Source of the DNA: Dokdonella immobilis | GTDB taxonomy: Bacteria > Pseudomonadota > Gammaproteobacteria > Xanthomonadales > Rhodanobacteraceae | DNA length: 64,000 bases | Direction: 5' to 3' | NCBI RefSeq assembly: GCF_900115085.1 | Contig: NZ_FOVF01000008.1 | Span: 1-64,000 of the forward strand | In this document: positions 56,103-64,000 of the stretch, in pieces | How positions within the stretch are numbered: position 1 is the first letter of the stretch | How the letters are laid out: each line of letters begins with the position of its first letter | Position numbers and translations under genes: made by a program | The notes under the pieces: generated by a model | What the model was told of the DNA's origin: nothing | What the model saw: only the letters and a program-made list of their open reading frames with translations | Database searches by the model: none

Positions 56103-57200
56103 CTACGGCAGCCGCATGCCGGGGCTGACCGTCAGCGGCGACCAGCGAAAGTGGTCGAGCAGGACCAGCGAATCGGAAAATCCATCGCCGCTATCCCAAA
56201 GCCCGAATCGCAGCGTGATCGTTTCGCCCGGCACGACGTTGCCACGAATGACCAGCCAGTCGGTGCCGCCTCCGGCCAGCGAATTGGAATCGCACGCACC
56301 CGGATGGGCGATATCCATGCCAGTCGATACCAGACCCGCTGTTGATGTACAGGTGTTTATCTGCGCCGCGACACCGCCCGATTCGCAGCCCATGTTGCCA
56401 TTGATGCATTGCCTGAACAGGCCGCTGTTGGCGTACGCCAGGTAGGCACCGAGCGGCAGCCCGCCCGAGCCGGGCTCGGTGGAAGCGGCAAGATTGCGGT
56501 CCGCCGGATTGGCCGGCGACCCTGCGTAGGTGCTGTCGAGCAGGGCGACGAAGACGTCGTTGAGAGGGCTGCACACCCATTCGGGAAAGTCCGCACCGAA
56601 ATAGTTCACGTCGACGCTGAAGGAGTGCGCATTGCCGGGCACGCGCACATTCAAGGTCAGCATCACGGGATCGTGGGCCAGGTTGACCGGAACGGCGGGA
56701 CAATTGGGTGGCCGGGGAATGGCGTTTCCGTTCGCAGCCAACCAGTCTCCGGGCAAGGCACTGGAGATGGCATGGTTGAAGCCGGGCTCGAACGCGACAA
56801 AGCTCGGCGCAGTGTCGCCCTGACCCGCCGCCGCACCGGTGGATAGCACCACGGTGGAGTCGCCGAAGGTGGGTAGCGTCCCCGTTCCGAAGCGCGGACG
56901 CACCGCGTAAGAGGAAGCGGCCGGCGAGCCGGTGCCGTCGACCCGGCTCAGCACGGCGCTGACCACGCCGGACGTCTGCGCACCGGGCGCGTACACCGAG
57001 CACAGGTCCATGGCCTTGGCATAATCCTTCAGATCGCCGGGCTGGGTCGGAATTGCCATATCGCAAGGAGGCGGATCAAAGCCCTCGAAATCGTCACCGT
57101 AGATCTCGTCGGGATCGGCATGCGCCGATGTGGAAAAGACCAGACTGCAGCAGGCCGTCGCGGCATGCAGGAAGCGGGAAAGACCCTTCGTACGCTTCAT
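56103..57200 (-). CDS. Secreted choice-of-anchor-L-like protein with an N-terminal DEIYGDDFEGF tag
   Basis: A 365-residue exported protein. The signal peptide (MKRTKGLSRFLHAATACCSL, cleavage near AHA/DPD) is followed at once by DEIYGDDFEGFDPP, a variant of the IFxxGF[DE] tag that in other proteins is C-terminal. The body, with YAKAMDLCSVYAP, VVSAVLSRVDGTG, SFSVDVNYFGADFPEWVC, DVFVALLDSTYAG and LRFGLWDSGDGFSDSLVLLD, resembles secreted proteins of the choice-of-anchor L type described from Myxococcota. Several cysteines may form disulfides. Function unknown. Confidence 0.75.
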   Translation of the reverse strand: MKRTKGLSRFLHAATACCSLVFSTSAHADPDEIYGDDFEGFDPPPCDMAIPTQPGDLKDYAKAMDLCSVYAPGAQTSGVVSAVLSRVDGTGSPAASSYAVRPRFGTGTLPTFGDSTVVLSTGAAAGQGDTAPSFVAFEPGFNHAISSALPGDWLAANGNAIPRPPNCPAVPVNLAHDPVMLTLNVRVPGNAHSFSVDVNYFGADFPEWVCSPLNDVFVALLDSTYAGSPANPADRNLAASTEPGSGGLPLGAYLAYANSGLFRQCINGNMGCESGGVAAQINTCTSTAGLVSTGMDIAHPGACDSNSLAGGGTDWLVIRGNVVPGETITLRFGLWDSGDGFSDSLVLLDHFRWSPLTVSPGMRLP

Positions 57201-57394
57201 CGGAACCTCCAAAGTCCCCGGTTCGCATTCAGCGAAAGCGATTGGTACCACTGCTTGGCGGCTCGAGGCAAGTCAGGGCGTGACTTGGTCGCCCGGCACA
57301 GGGCGCGAACCGACCCGCTGCGACGCCAGCCGCCAAGGGCTGGCCGCCCGATCTCGGTGGCAAGGCCGGCGCGGAGCGGTCGGGCGACGATCGC

Positions 57395-58264
57395 TCAAGG
57401 ATCGAAGCCGTCGGCGAAGATCCGGTCCGGCAACGGTGTGCAGTGCTGGTACCACGGGCTTTCGCCGGTCGCCCGATCCCAGTCGGCATTGGGAATCGGG
57501 GTCAGGTAGTTTCCGCACAATTGCGAATCGCCGTCGAGGAGGATGCCAGGGTTCGGTGGTGACGGCATATCGCCACGCAACTGGTTGTCGTTGAGTTGGA
57601 TCCGCTTCAAGCGTTGCAGGGCATCGAGCGAGGGCACGAAGCCGGTAAGTTCGATGTAGTCCACATAGAACGATTCGAGACTGCCGAGCGCATCGAGAGA
57701 CGGCAGTGATCCGCTCAGCCGATTGCCCAGAGCCACAAATCCGCGCAGTGCGGGAAGATCCGCGAACGGGGGGATCGGGCCGCTCAGCTGGTTGAGTTGG
57801 GCGCCGAAAATTCCCAGGTTTTGCAGGTCCGACAACGAGGGCAACGGTCCGCTCAGTTGATTGACGCTGACTTCGAAGTAGCGCAGGTTCGCCATCCCCG
57901 CGAGCTCGGGAATCCCGCCCGACAACGCATTGCCGAACGCGGAGATTGCTTCGAGCGCGGTCAATCCGGTCAGCGAAGGCAGGCTGCCGGCCAGATGATT
58001 CGAGTCAAGAAATAGCCCGGTCACGTGGTCGCCACTGCATTCGACGCCGTACCAGGTGCACTCGCTGCCGGCTGCTCCGCCCCAGCCGGCATGGTCGGTC
58101 CAGCCGGCGCCATTTGTATTTGTGTACAGCACCAGCAATACGTTGCGTTCGGCTTCCGGAATCGCCGCCCGGGCCGGACCGGCGCTGCCCATCAGGGCGG
58201 CCATGAACAGGCTTGCGCCGGCAAGGGAGAGGCCGTGTTTGCGCGTCTGGGGAACGATCTTCAT
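57395..58264 (-). CDS. Secreted leucine-rich-repeat protein with an IFADGFDP tail
   Basis: A 289-residue protein with a signal peptide (MKIVPQTRKHGLSLAGASLF, cleavage near ARA/AIP). The N-terminal cap WTDHAGWGGAAGSECTWYGV and then ECSGDHVTGLFL is the plant-type LRRNT. Six or more repeats follow (LAGSLPSLTGLTALEAIS, LSGPIPPFADLPALRGFV, LSGSLPSLDALGSLESFY). It ends CTPLPDRIFADGFDP, with the same terminal tag as two other exported proteins. Likely a surface or secreted interaction protein. Confidence 0.85.
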   Translation of the reverse strand: MKIVPQTRKHGLSLAGASLFMAALMGSAGPARAAIPEAERNVLLVLYTNTNGAGWTDHAGWGGAAGSECTWYGVECSGDHVTGLFLDSNHLAGSLPSLTGLTALEAISAFGNALSGGIPELAGMANLRYFEVSVNQLSGPLPSLSDLQNLGIFGAQLNQLSGPIPPFADLPALRGFVALGNRLSGSLPSLDALGSLESFYVDYIELTGFVPSLDALQRLKRIQLNDNQLRGDMPSPPNPGILLDGDSQLCGNYLTPIPNADWDRATGESPWYQHCTPLPDRIFADGFDP

Positions 58265-58385
58265 TTTGCACTCCTTCCGGTCTGTGCACGGCTCTGAAGC
58301 CGGGGCGCGATGATCCCGATCGGTGCCCCTTCCCACGCATTGCGCCCGCGTTCCGGGCGCCGGCGCGTGCGCATCCATGGGCTGC

Positions 58386-58679
58386 TCACTGCGCATCCGA
58401 GATGCACTCCAGCAAGCGGATCGCGCAGGCGTATGCGGAGCGGGTGTAGTTTTCGGAGCTGACGCCATGGCGCGGCGAACCGAGGAAGCCGCCACGCTGC
58501 CGCTCCGGGGTGGCTGCGACTTCGACGATGCCGGTCGCGCCGTCGGCGAGCACGCCAGCGTGGACCACGGACCTGGCGAAGTTCGAACCGCAGGCATACA
58601 GATCTGTGCCCTGCACGCGGCCCCTGCCGGCAGCGAACGCGGTGACGAGGAACGGCCGGCGCGTGCCCGGGTCGACCAT
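58386..58679 (-). CDS. LCCL-domain-like protein, probably partial
   Basis: The frame reads VQGTDLYACGSNFARSVVHA then GVLADGATGIVEV and GFLGSPRHGVSSENYTRSAY, an LCCL domain (conserved VHAGV and GV-S turns). The nearest ATG is 58679, giving 97 residues; homologous-looking sequence (KYHAACATDSLGDMVDPG) extends upstream without an obvious start or signal peptide, so the 5' end may be lost. LCCL domains are extracellular ligand or lipid-binding modules. Confidence 0.5.
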   Translation of the reverse strand: MVDPGTRRPFLVTAFAAGRGRVQGTDLYACGSNFARSVVHAGVLADGATGIVEVAATPERQRGGFLGSPRHGVSSENYTRSAYACAIRLLECISDAQ

Positions 58680-58806
58680 GTCGCCGAGCGAGTCGGTGGC
58701 GCAGGCCGCGTGGTACTTCGCCACGGCCCTTTCGATGCGCGTGCGCCGGTCCGCTTGGCCGCCGGAGCGGACGCTCCCGCGACCAGTCCGGCGGCTCGGG
58801 TTGGGC

Positions 58807-59352
58807 TCAGGCCGCGTTGCGCAGGCGCGCAGCCGGGAAGTCGACTTCGACGGCGAGGGCGTTGTTGACGTAGTTCGTGAACAGGTTGAGGGCGACGTGG
58901 GCGAGGATCTCGACGATCTGTTCGTCACCGTAGCCGGCCTCGCGGATGGCTTTGACGTCGGCGTCGCTGACGCGGCCGCGCGTATCGACGATGCGGGCGG
59001 CGATCTGCAGGGCGGCGCGGGTCTTCGGGTCGGTCGATTCGGCGTTCTGTGCCTCGCGCATCTGCTCGGCCGTCGCGCCGGCCTTCTTGCCGAGCATCGT
59101 GTGCGCGGCCAGACAGTATTCGCAGCCATTGCGGTCGGCGACGGCGACGGCGATCTGTTCGCCGAGCTTCGCATCGAGGGTGCCGCCGCCGAGGGCGCCG
59201 AACGAACCCCAGAGGCTCTTCAGTGCGGCCGGCGAGTTGGCGACGGCGCGGAACATGTTTGGGGTCGCGCCGAAGGCGCCGTGGATCGAATCGAGCAGTT
59301 GCTTGCGATCGGGACTGGTGGCGCTGCGGTCGATCAAGGGAACACGGGTCAT
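58807..59352 (-). CDS. Carboxymuconolactone decarboxylase/AhpD-family peroxidase-like protein
   Basis: A 181-residue AhpD-like protein. The redox CxxC and adjacent histidine are in GCEYCLAAHTML, the AhpD signature EYC-x4-H. The N-terminus FGATPNMFRAVANSPAAL and C-terminus LNLFTNYVNNALAVEVDFP match the family described as peroxidase-related or alkylhydroperoxidase-like. ATG 59352 is used over an ATG at 59364. It is divergent from an AraC regulator, the usual arrangement for this family. Confidence 0.9.
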   Translation of the reverse strand: MTRVPLIDRSATSPDRKQLLDSIHGAFGATPNMFRAVANSPAALKSLWGSFGALGGGTLDAKLGEQIAVAVADRNGCEYCLAAHTMLGKKAGATAEQMREAQNAESTDPKTRAALQIAARIVDTRGRVSDADVKAIREAGYGDEQIVEILAHVALNLFTNYVNNALAVEVDFPAARLRNAA

Positions 59353-59510
59353 GATTGTCTCCAATGGATGGTGGGGAAGGAGCCGGGCCGGTTGAACCCC
59401 GATGGGTCCGCTGCGGTGATCCGGTGGGCGGCAGTTTCGTGGAAGATGCAGGACTTATGGTTCTATTTAGTCCATTATTCGATCCAATTCGTCCAGAATC
59501 GCTGCCGGCC

Positions 59511-60371
59511 ATGGAATCGATCGACCGTCTCTCCTCCCTGCTCGAACGCTTCCGCGTGCGCGCCCATCTGTTCCACAGCGGCTCGCTTTGCGGGCTGACC
59601 CGCTTCGATGCGCGGCCCGGGCGCGCCTTCCTGCACCTGCTCAAGCGCGGCGAGATGGCTGTGCTGCATCCGCGCGGCTCGGGTGCACCGGCTCGGGTGC
59701 AACTCGACGAGCCGACCCTGCTGTTCTATCCGCGCGCGTTCGAGCACACGTTCGAGAACCCGCCCGAGGACGGCGCGGACCTGGTCTGCGCGACGCTCGA
59801 TTTCGATGGTGGAGCGAACCATCCGTTGGCGGCCGCGTTGCCGCCGGTGCTGGTGCTGCCATTGCGTCGAATCGACGGAATCGGCAAGACGCTCGAACTG
59901 CTGTTCGCCGAGGGCGAGCGGGTGCAGTGCGGCCAGCGCCTGCTGGCCGATCGCCTGTTCGAAGTGCTGGTCCTGCAACTGCTGCGTTGGCTGCTCGACC
60001 ATGCCGAGGAAGCCGGCCTGCAGGATGGCCTGCTCGCCGGGCTTTCGCATCCGCGCCTGGCCCGTGTGCTGACGGCGATCCATGAGGAGCCGGGCAAGCC
60101 ATGGACGCTCGCGTCGATGGCCGAGGCGGCCGGCATGTCGCGCAGCGCGTTCGCGGCAAGCTTTCGCGATGTGGTCGGTTCGACCCCGGCCGACTACCTG
60201 CAGCGCTGGCGCATCGCGATTGCGCAGTCGCTGCTGCGCGAAGGCGCGTCGATCAAGACGGCGAGTTTCCAGCTCGGTTATGCAAGTCCAGCCTCGTTGT
60301 CGCGCGCCTTCACGCAGACCCTCGGCGAGTCACCGCGCCAGTGGTTGCAGGCGCAGCGTACGGCGGCCTGA
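59511..60371 (+). CDS. AraC family regulator with cupin-6 sensor domain
   Basis: A 286-residue regulator. The N-terminal cupin-6-type domain (LSSLLERFRVRAHLFHSG, FLHLLKRGEMAVLHPRGSG) senses a small molecule; the C-terminal AraC domain shows WTLASMAEAAGMSRSAFAAS, FRDVVGSTPADYLQRWRI and ASFQLGYASPASLSRAF. ATG 59511 was chosen because the domain starts directly after it; the 158 bp to the divergent AhpD-like gene then forms a shared control region. Probably activates that gene in response to electrophiles or peroxides. Confidence 0.9.
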   Translation: MESIDRLSSLLERFRVRAHLFHSGSLCGLTRFDARPGRAFLHLLKRGEMAVLHPRGSGAPARVQLDEPTLLFYPRAFEHTFENPPEDGADLVCATLDFDGGANHPLAAALPPVLVLPLRRIDGIGKTLELLFAEGERVQCGQRLLADRLFEVLVLQLLRWLLDHAEEAGLQDGLLAGLSHPRLARVLTAIHEEPGKPWTLASMAEAAGMSRSAFAASFRDVVGSTPADYLQRWRIAIAQSLLREGASIKTASFQLGYASPASLSRAFTQTLGESPRQWLQAQRTAA

Positions 60372-60538
60372 TCTCTCGTTTCCTGGTTGCGCGGACGAGA
60401 CCGTGCGCGGGCGGCTGCGCCTGCAGTGGAATGTGCATTGCACCATCGACCCGGGACGATCGGCAGTTGTGAATGCGCGCCGCGCTTGTCACAGTGGCCG
60501 TCGATGTCCGAATTCCGGACGAGATGGGGAAACGACGC

Positions 60539-62563
60539 ATGAGCCTGTTCCGCGCCCTGATGGCGACCGCCGTGCTGGTGATGCTGCAATCCGCGGCGCA
60601 AGCCGATGAATCATTCAGCGTGATCTTCGGCGGCAAGGTGCTCGGCCACCTGACCACGACCACGAATGACGGCGAAACCCGCGTCGACTTCGACTACAAG
60701 AACAACGGCCGCGGCCCGACCCTGGCCGAGACGATCCGCCTCGACGGCAAGGGCCTGCCGACCGCCTGGACGATCCAGGGCGCGACCACCTTCGGCAGCA
60801 AGGTCGACGAACACTTCGAGCAGGTCGGCGACAAGGCGCAATGGACCGATTCGGTCGGCAGCGGCAGCCTCGATTCGCCCGAGCACCGGCTCTACATCGG
60901 CCAGGGTGCGAGCCCGTGGGCACTCGGCCTCTATGCGCGCGCCCTGCTCGGCGATATCGACCGCACCCTGCCGACGCTGCCCGGCGGCAGCGTGCATCTC
61001 GACGAAGGCGAGCCGATCAGCGTCAGCGACGGCAAGACGACCGAGCGCGTGCGCAGCGTGGCGCTGAGCGGCCTCGAGCTCAATCCGTCCTACCTGTTGC
61101 TGGACGAAAAGCAGGCGCTGTTCGCCTACATCACGCCGAGCTTCGTGATCGTGCGCAAGGGTTTCGAGGGCGAGGAAGTGCGCCTGCGCGGCATCGCCGC
61201 ACAGCTCTCGACGACGCGCTTCGAGACGATCCAGAAAGAGACCGCGCATCGCTTCGAGGCGCCGCTGCGAATCCGCAACGTGCGCGTGTTCGATCCGCAC
61301 ACGCTGGCGCTGTCAGCGTCGGTCTCGGTGCTGGTCTCCGGTCAGCGCATCGCTGCGGTCGAACCGCTCGACAGTCCGGCGACGCCCGGCGAAGTGCTGA
61401 TCGACGGCGAAGGCGGCAGCCTGGTCGCCGGCCTCAACGACATGCACGGCCATGTCTCGCAGGAAGGCGCCCTGCTCAACGTCGCGGCCGGGGTCACTTC
61501 GATGCGTGATATGGGCAACGACAATGCCGTGCTGGCAAAGCTGATCGAGCGTATCGAAGCCGGCACGATCGCCGGCCCGCGCATCACGCGCAGCGGCTTC
61601 ATCGAAGGCAAGAGTCCGTTCAGCGCCAACAACGGCATCCTCGTCGACAGCCAGCAGGCCGCGATCGACGCGGTGCGCTGGTACGGCGCGCGCGGCTTCT
61701 GGCAGGTCAAGCTCTACAACAGCATGAATCCGGCCTGGGCCAAGGCGACCGCGGCCGAGGCACACCGGCTCGGCATGCGTGTCGACGGCCACGTGCCGGC
61801 CTTCTCGAATGCCGACGCGATGATCGATGCCGGCTTCGACGAGCTGACTCACATCAACCAGATCATGCTCGGCTGGGTGCTGGCGCCCGACGAGGACACG
61901 CGCACCCTGCTGCGCCTGACCGCGCTGCGTCGCCTGCCGGGACTCGACCTGCAATCGACGAAGGTGCAGCACACGATCGACCACATCGTCGCGCGCAAGG
62001 TCGCGGTCGAGCCGACCATCGGTATCCACGAAGCGCTGCTGCTGTCGCGCGACGGCGAGGTGCCGGCCGGCAAGGTCGACACGATCGAGCACCTGCCGAT
62101 CGGTGTGCAGCGTGATGCGAAGAGGGCCTGGTCCGACATGTCCGCACCCGGCGATGCCGAGGCCTATGCCGGCGCATGGCAACAGATCCTGGCCACCCTG
62201 CGCATGATGCGCGAGCGCGGCATCCTGCTGATTCCCGGCACCGACACCGGCGGCTCGTTCAGCTACCACCGCGAACTCGAACTGTTCGAGAAGATCGGCT
62301 ACAGCGCGCCCGAGGTGCTCAAGCGGGCGACCTGGGACATGGCCGAATACCTCGGCCGCGAACAGTCGCTCGGCTCGATCGAGAAGGGCAAGCTGGCCGA
62401 CTTCTTCCTCGTTGCCGGCGACCCGACGAAGGACCTCAAGGCCATCAAGCGCATCCGCATGGTGGTCAAGGACGGCGTCGTCTACTTCCCCTCGGAAGTC
62501 TATCCGCACTTCGGCATCAAGCCATTCGCCGAGCCGCCAAAGCTGACCGCGCCGAAGTCCTGA
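60539..62563 (+). CDS. Exported amidohydrolase family protein
   Basis: A 674-residue protein with a signal peptide (MSLFRALMATAVLVMLQSAA, cleavage near AQA/DES). An N-terminal 200-residue beta domain (FSVIFGGKVLGHLTTTTND) precedes the TIM-barrel. Metal ligands appear as NDMHGHVSQ (HxH), WQVKLYNS (candidate carboxylated Lys), VDGHVPAF, LTHINQIM and PGTDTGGS (Asp). This matches exported Xaa-Pro dipeptidase or imidazolonepropionase-like amidohydrolases. Substrate unknown. Confidence 0.9.
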   Translation: MSLFRALMATAVLVMLQSAAQADESFSVIFGGKVLGHLTTTTNDGETRVDFDYKNNGRGPTLAETIRLDGKGLPTAWTIQGATTFGSKVDEHFEQVGDKAQWTDSVGSGSLDSPEHRLYIGQGASPWALGLYARALLGDIDRTLPTLPGGSVHLDEGEPISVSDGKTTERVRSVALSGLELNPSYLLLDEKQALFAYITPSFVIVRKGFEGEEVRLRGIAAQLSTTRFETIQKETAHRFEAPLRIRNVRVFDPHTLALSASVSVLVSGQRIAAVEPLDSPATPGEVLIDGEGGSLVAGLNDMHGHVSQEGALLNVAAGVTSMRDMGNDNAVLAKLIERIEAGTIAGPRITRSGFIEGKSPFSANNGILVDSQQAAIDAVRWYGARGFWQVKLYNSMNPAWAKATAAEAHRLGMRVDGHVPAFSNADAMIDAGFDELTHINQIMLGWVLAPDEDTRTLLRLTALRRLPGLDLQSTKVQHTIDHIVARKVAVEPTIGIHEALLLSRDGEVPAGKVDTIEHLPIGVQRDAKRAWSDMSAPGDAEAYAGAWQQILATLRMMRERGILLIPGTDTGGSFSYHRELELFEKIGYSAPEVLKRATWDMAEYLGREQSLGSIEKGKLADFFLVAGDPTKDLKAIKRIRMVVKDGVVYFPSEVYPHFGIKPFAEPPKLTAPKS

Positions 62564-62694
62564 CGCCGACGGCGCGCGGATCACTGGCCGAGGTCGGCCC
62601 GAGCTCGCCACCGCGCGCGGGGACCGCTCGCGTGCGGCTCAACGAGGCCCGCCGTCCGACCCGTTGCCCGGGTCGGCGAGCGGACCCGGACGGC

Positions 62695-63789
62695 TCATTG
62701 CTGCGCGTCGCCGAGGGCCGACTGGGCAAAGCCCAGATTGGCCTCGATCCGCGCGCGCTCGGTCCCGGGCAGCAGCGGATTCGCCAACAGTTCGCGTGAG
62801 AGTTCGGCGCTGCGTGCGTACTCGCCACACCAGTAGCTCGATACGGCCAGCTCGTCGCGCGCACGCCAGGCGTAGACGCTGTGATCGACGAACAGGACAT
62901 CCTCGGTCGGCGGCAGGGCGACCGCGATGGCGGCGAAATCGCGACCCAGCGCGTAGTGCTTGTGCAAGCGGCAATAACGGGCCAGTTCGCACGGCGCTTC
63001 GGCACGGCCGGGGCGATAGTCGTAGGCATGCAGGTAGGCGGTCAGCACCTCCGCTTCCGGGCGCCCGCTGCGTTCGCCGAGCAGGGCGATCTGCAGCATC
63101 GACTGATAGACCTCCTCGCTCCAGCCGCCCATGGCCACGCGCTGGCGGTAGGCCGTGATTGCGTCCTCGATGCGACCTGCATCGCGCAGGCTCTGGGCCA
63201 GGTAGAACGCGTAGCGGGCATTGTCCGGCTCGTCGGCCAGGGCGCGTCGCAGCACTTCGGCATCGGCGGCGAATTTCTCGGCCTGCGGGCGCTGGCTGCG
63301 CGCGCCATCCGAATGCACATGGATGCGCAGACCGGGCAGATAGCGCGCCTCGGCGGCGCGGCTCGAGACCAGGGCCTCGTGCAGGACGCCGCGCCAGCAC
63401 CAGTCGAGATCGAGGCGCGGCAGCGCGACGCGCCGGTAGCGCGTGGTGCCGTAGACGAGTTCGAGCAGGTAACCCGGCGCGTCGAGCGCCGGCCAGCTGA
63501 AGTCCGCATCGCCGACCAGCACTTCGTCGGCATCGATGATCAGCGCGTAGTCGCCGTGCGCTCGCGCCAGTTGCAGGGCCTCGTTGCGGTTGTGGGCGAA
63601 ATCGACCCAGGGCCGCTCGATCAGCTCGCCGGGCAGATCGGCCATGGTGCGCCGAACGAGGTCCTGGGTGCCGTCGTTCGATCCGGTATCGGCGATTGCC
63701 CAGCTGTGGATGTACGGTCGAACCGAGCGCAGGCAGCGCTCGATCACGGGCGCCTCGTTGCGGACGATCATGGACAGGCAAATTCGCAT
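62695..63789 (-). CDS. Family 2 glycosyltransferase with TPR-like C-terminus
   Basis: A 364-residue protein. The GT-A domain begins MRICLSMIVRNEAPVIERCL, then SWAIADTGSNDGTQDLVR, FAHNRNEALQLARAHGDY and the DxD-type metal site ALIIDADEVLV. The C-terminal half has TPR-like helices (ADEPDNARYAFYLAQSLRDA). This SunS-like layout fits transfer of a sugar to a protein or peptide, but the acceptor is not identifiable. ATG 63789 is preferred over a TTG at 63807. It starts 4 bp after the stop of the upstream partial gene. Confidence 0.87.
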   Translation of the reverse strand: MRICLSMIVRNEAPVIERCLRSVRPYIHSWAIADTGSNDGTQDLVRRTMADLPGELIERPWVDFAHNRNEALQLARAHGDYALIIDADEVLVGDADFSWPALDAPGYLLELVYGTTRYRRVALPRLDLDWCWRGVLHEALVSSRAAEARYLPGLRIHVHSDGARSQRPQAEKFAADAEVLRRALADEPDNARYAFYLAQSLRDAGRIEDAITAYRQRVAMGGWSEEVYQSMLQIALLGERSGRPEAEVLTAYLHAYDYRPGRAEAPCELARYCRLHKHYALGRDFAAIAVALPPTEDVLFVDHSVYAWRARDELAVSSYWCGEYARSAELSRELLANPLLPGTERARIEANLGFAQSALGDAQQ

Positions 63790-63793
63790 CGGA

Positions 63794-64000
63794 TCAGTGT
63801 GCCGCAAGCGGGTCGCGACTGGCCAGTCGCAGGGCCACGGTCAGCCTTCGTGCGGCACGGACGATCCGCACGGGCCGGTTTTCCGCATCACGCACGAAGG
63901 TCGGATCGGCCAGCGGACAGGCAAGCGGCCCCCGCGCGTTGCATCCTTCGAACGAACAGTGCGCCTGAGCCGTTCGCTTGCGCCCAACCTGCGCTGGCAG
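63794..64000 (-). CDS. Partial hypothetical protein (C-terminus only)
   Basis: An open minus-strand frame enters at the window edge and ends at a TGA at 63796-63794, reading HCSFEGCNARGPLACPLADP, TFVRDAENRPVRIVRAARRL and ASRDPLAAH. The three cysteines hint at a metal or disulfide element. I do not recognise it. Its stop is 4 bp upstream of the glycosyltransferase start, so the two are likely one operon. Confidence 0.5.
   Translation of the reverse strand: MPAQVGRKRTAQAHCSFEGCNARGPLACPLADPTFVRDAENRPVRIVRAARRLTVALRLASRDPLAAH

Overview
The window is high-GC bacterial DNA that fits the gammaproteobacterial order Lysobacterales (Xanthomonadales), most likely a Rhodanobacteraceae-like genus. The placement is inferred from content: the gpmI-envC-ctpA gene order, clusters of short REP palindromes, many exported S9/S41/M28 peptidases, and exported proteins ending in an IFxxGF[DE] tag. 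No rRNA, tRNA, CRISPR array, integrase or complete insertion sequence was seen. The window looks chromosomal with small accessory patches.

Region by region. 0-3.2 kb: an MscS-type channel gene cut by a 288-bp MITE-like element, then OsmC, a double ACT-domain protein and a class 3 lipase. 3.2-7.2 kb: an accessory locus with somewhat lower GC, encoding a small XRE regulator, an AAA ATPase and a subtilisin-like protease; the last two match the IetA/IetS toxin-antitoxin and anti-phage pair. 7.3-12 kb: TetR, thioesterase and SDR genes ending in a broken copy of an alpha/beta hydrolase whose intact relative lies 3 kb away, plus an ECF sigma factor with a small membrane partner. 12-15.9 kb: a tightly overlapped egtB-egtD-araC-VOC operon (ergothioneine) next to a beta-carbonic anhydrase. 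15.9-16.6 kb: a REP cluster. 17-18.9 kb: a YadGH-like ABC exporter. 18.9-28.2 kb: two paralogous exported prolyl oligopeptidases flanking a large Asp-box/PKD/PPC secreted protein and an orphan ParA-like ATPase. 28.4-31.4 kb: a DUF5329 protein, a kinase remnant, a COG4705 membrane protein and an APC transporter.

32.8-37.0 kb is the conserved gpmI-envC-ctpA operon (glycolysis, amidase activation, periplasmic processing). 37.2-42.8 kb: an exported VNGSI-repeat protein, a BaeSR-like two-component system followed by an S41 peptidase, and a DUF4398 + OmpA lipoprotein pair closed by a clear terminator. 42.9-46.8 kb: a di-heme cytochrome c peroxidase, a small periplasmic protein with a second MITE copy just upstream, and an M28 lipoprotein peptidase. 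46.8-52.8 kb: a DabB-DabA inorganic-carbon uptake operon with an overlapping DUF6671 gene and a divergent LysR regulator. 52.9-54.5 kb: an Fe-S photolyase-related protein. 54.5-58.7 kb: a patch of damaged or orphan genes and secreted proteins (YCII remnant, orphan, choice-of-anchor-L-like, LRR, LCCL). 58.8-64 kb: an AhpD-like protein divergent from its probable AraC regulator, an exported amidohydrolase and a family 2 glycosyltransferase.

The most interesting points are the XRE-ietA-ietS locus, the shared IFxxGF[DE] tag on four exported proteins, the precise MITE insertion in the MscS gene with related copies elsewhere, and the dabBA operon carrying an extra overlapping gene.
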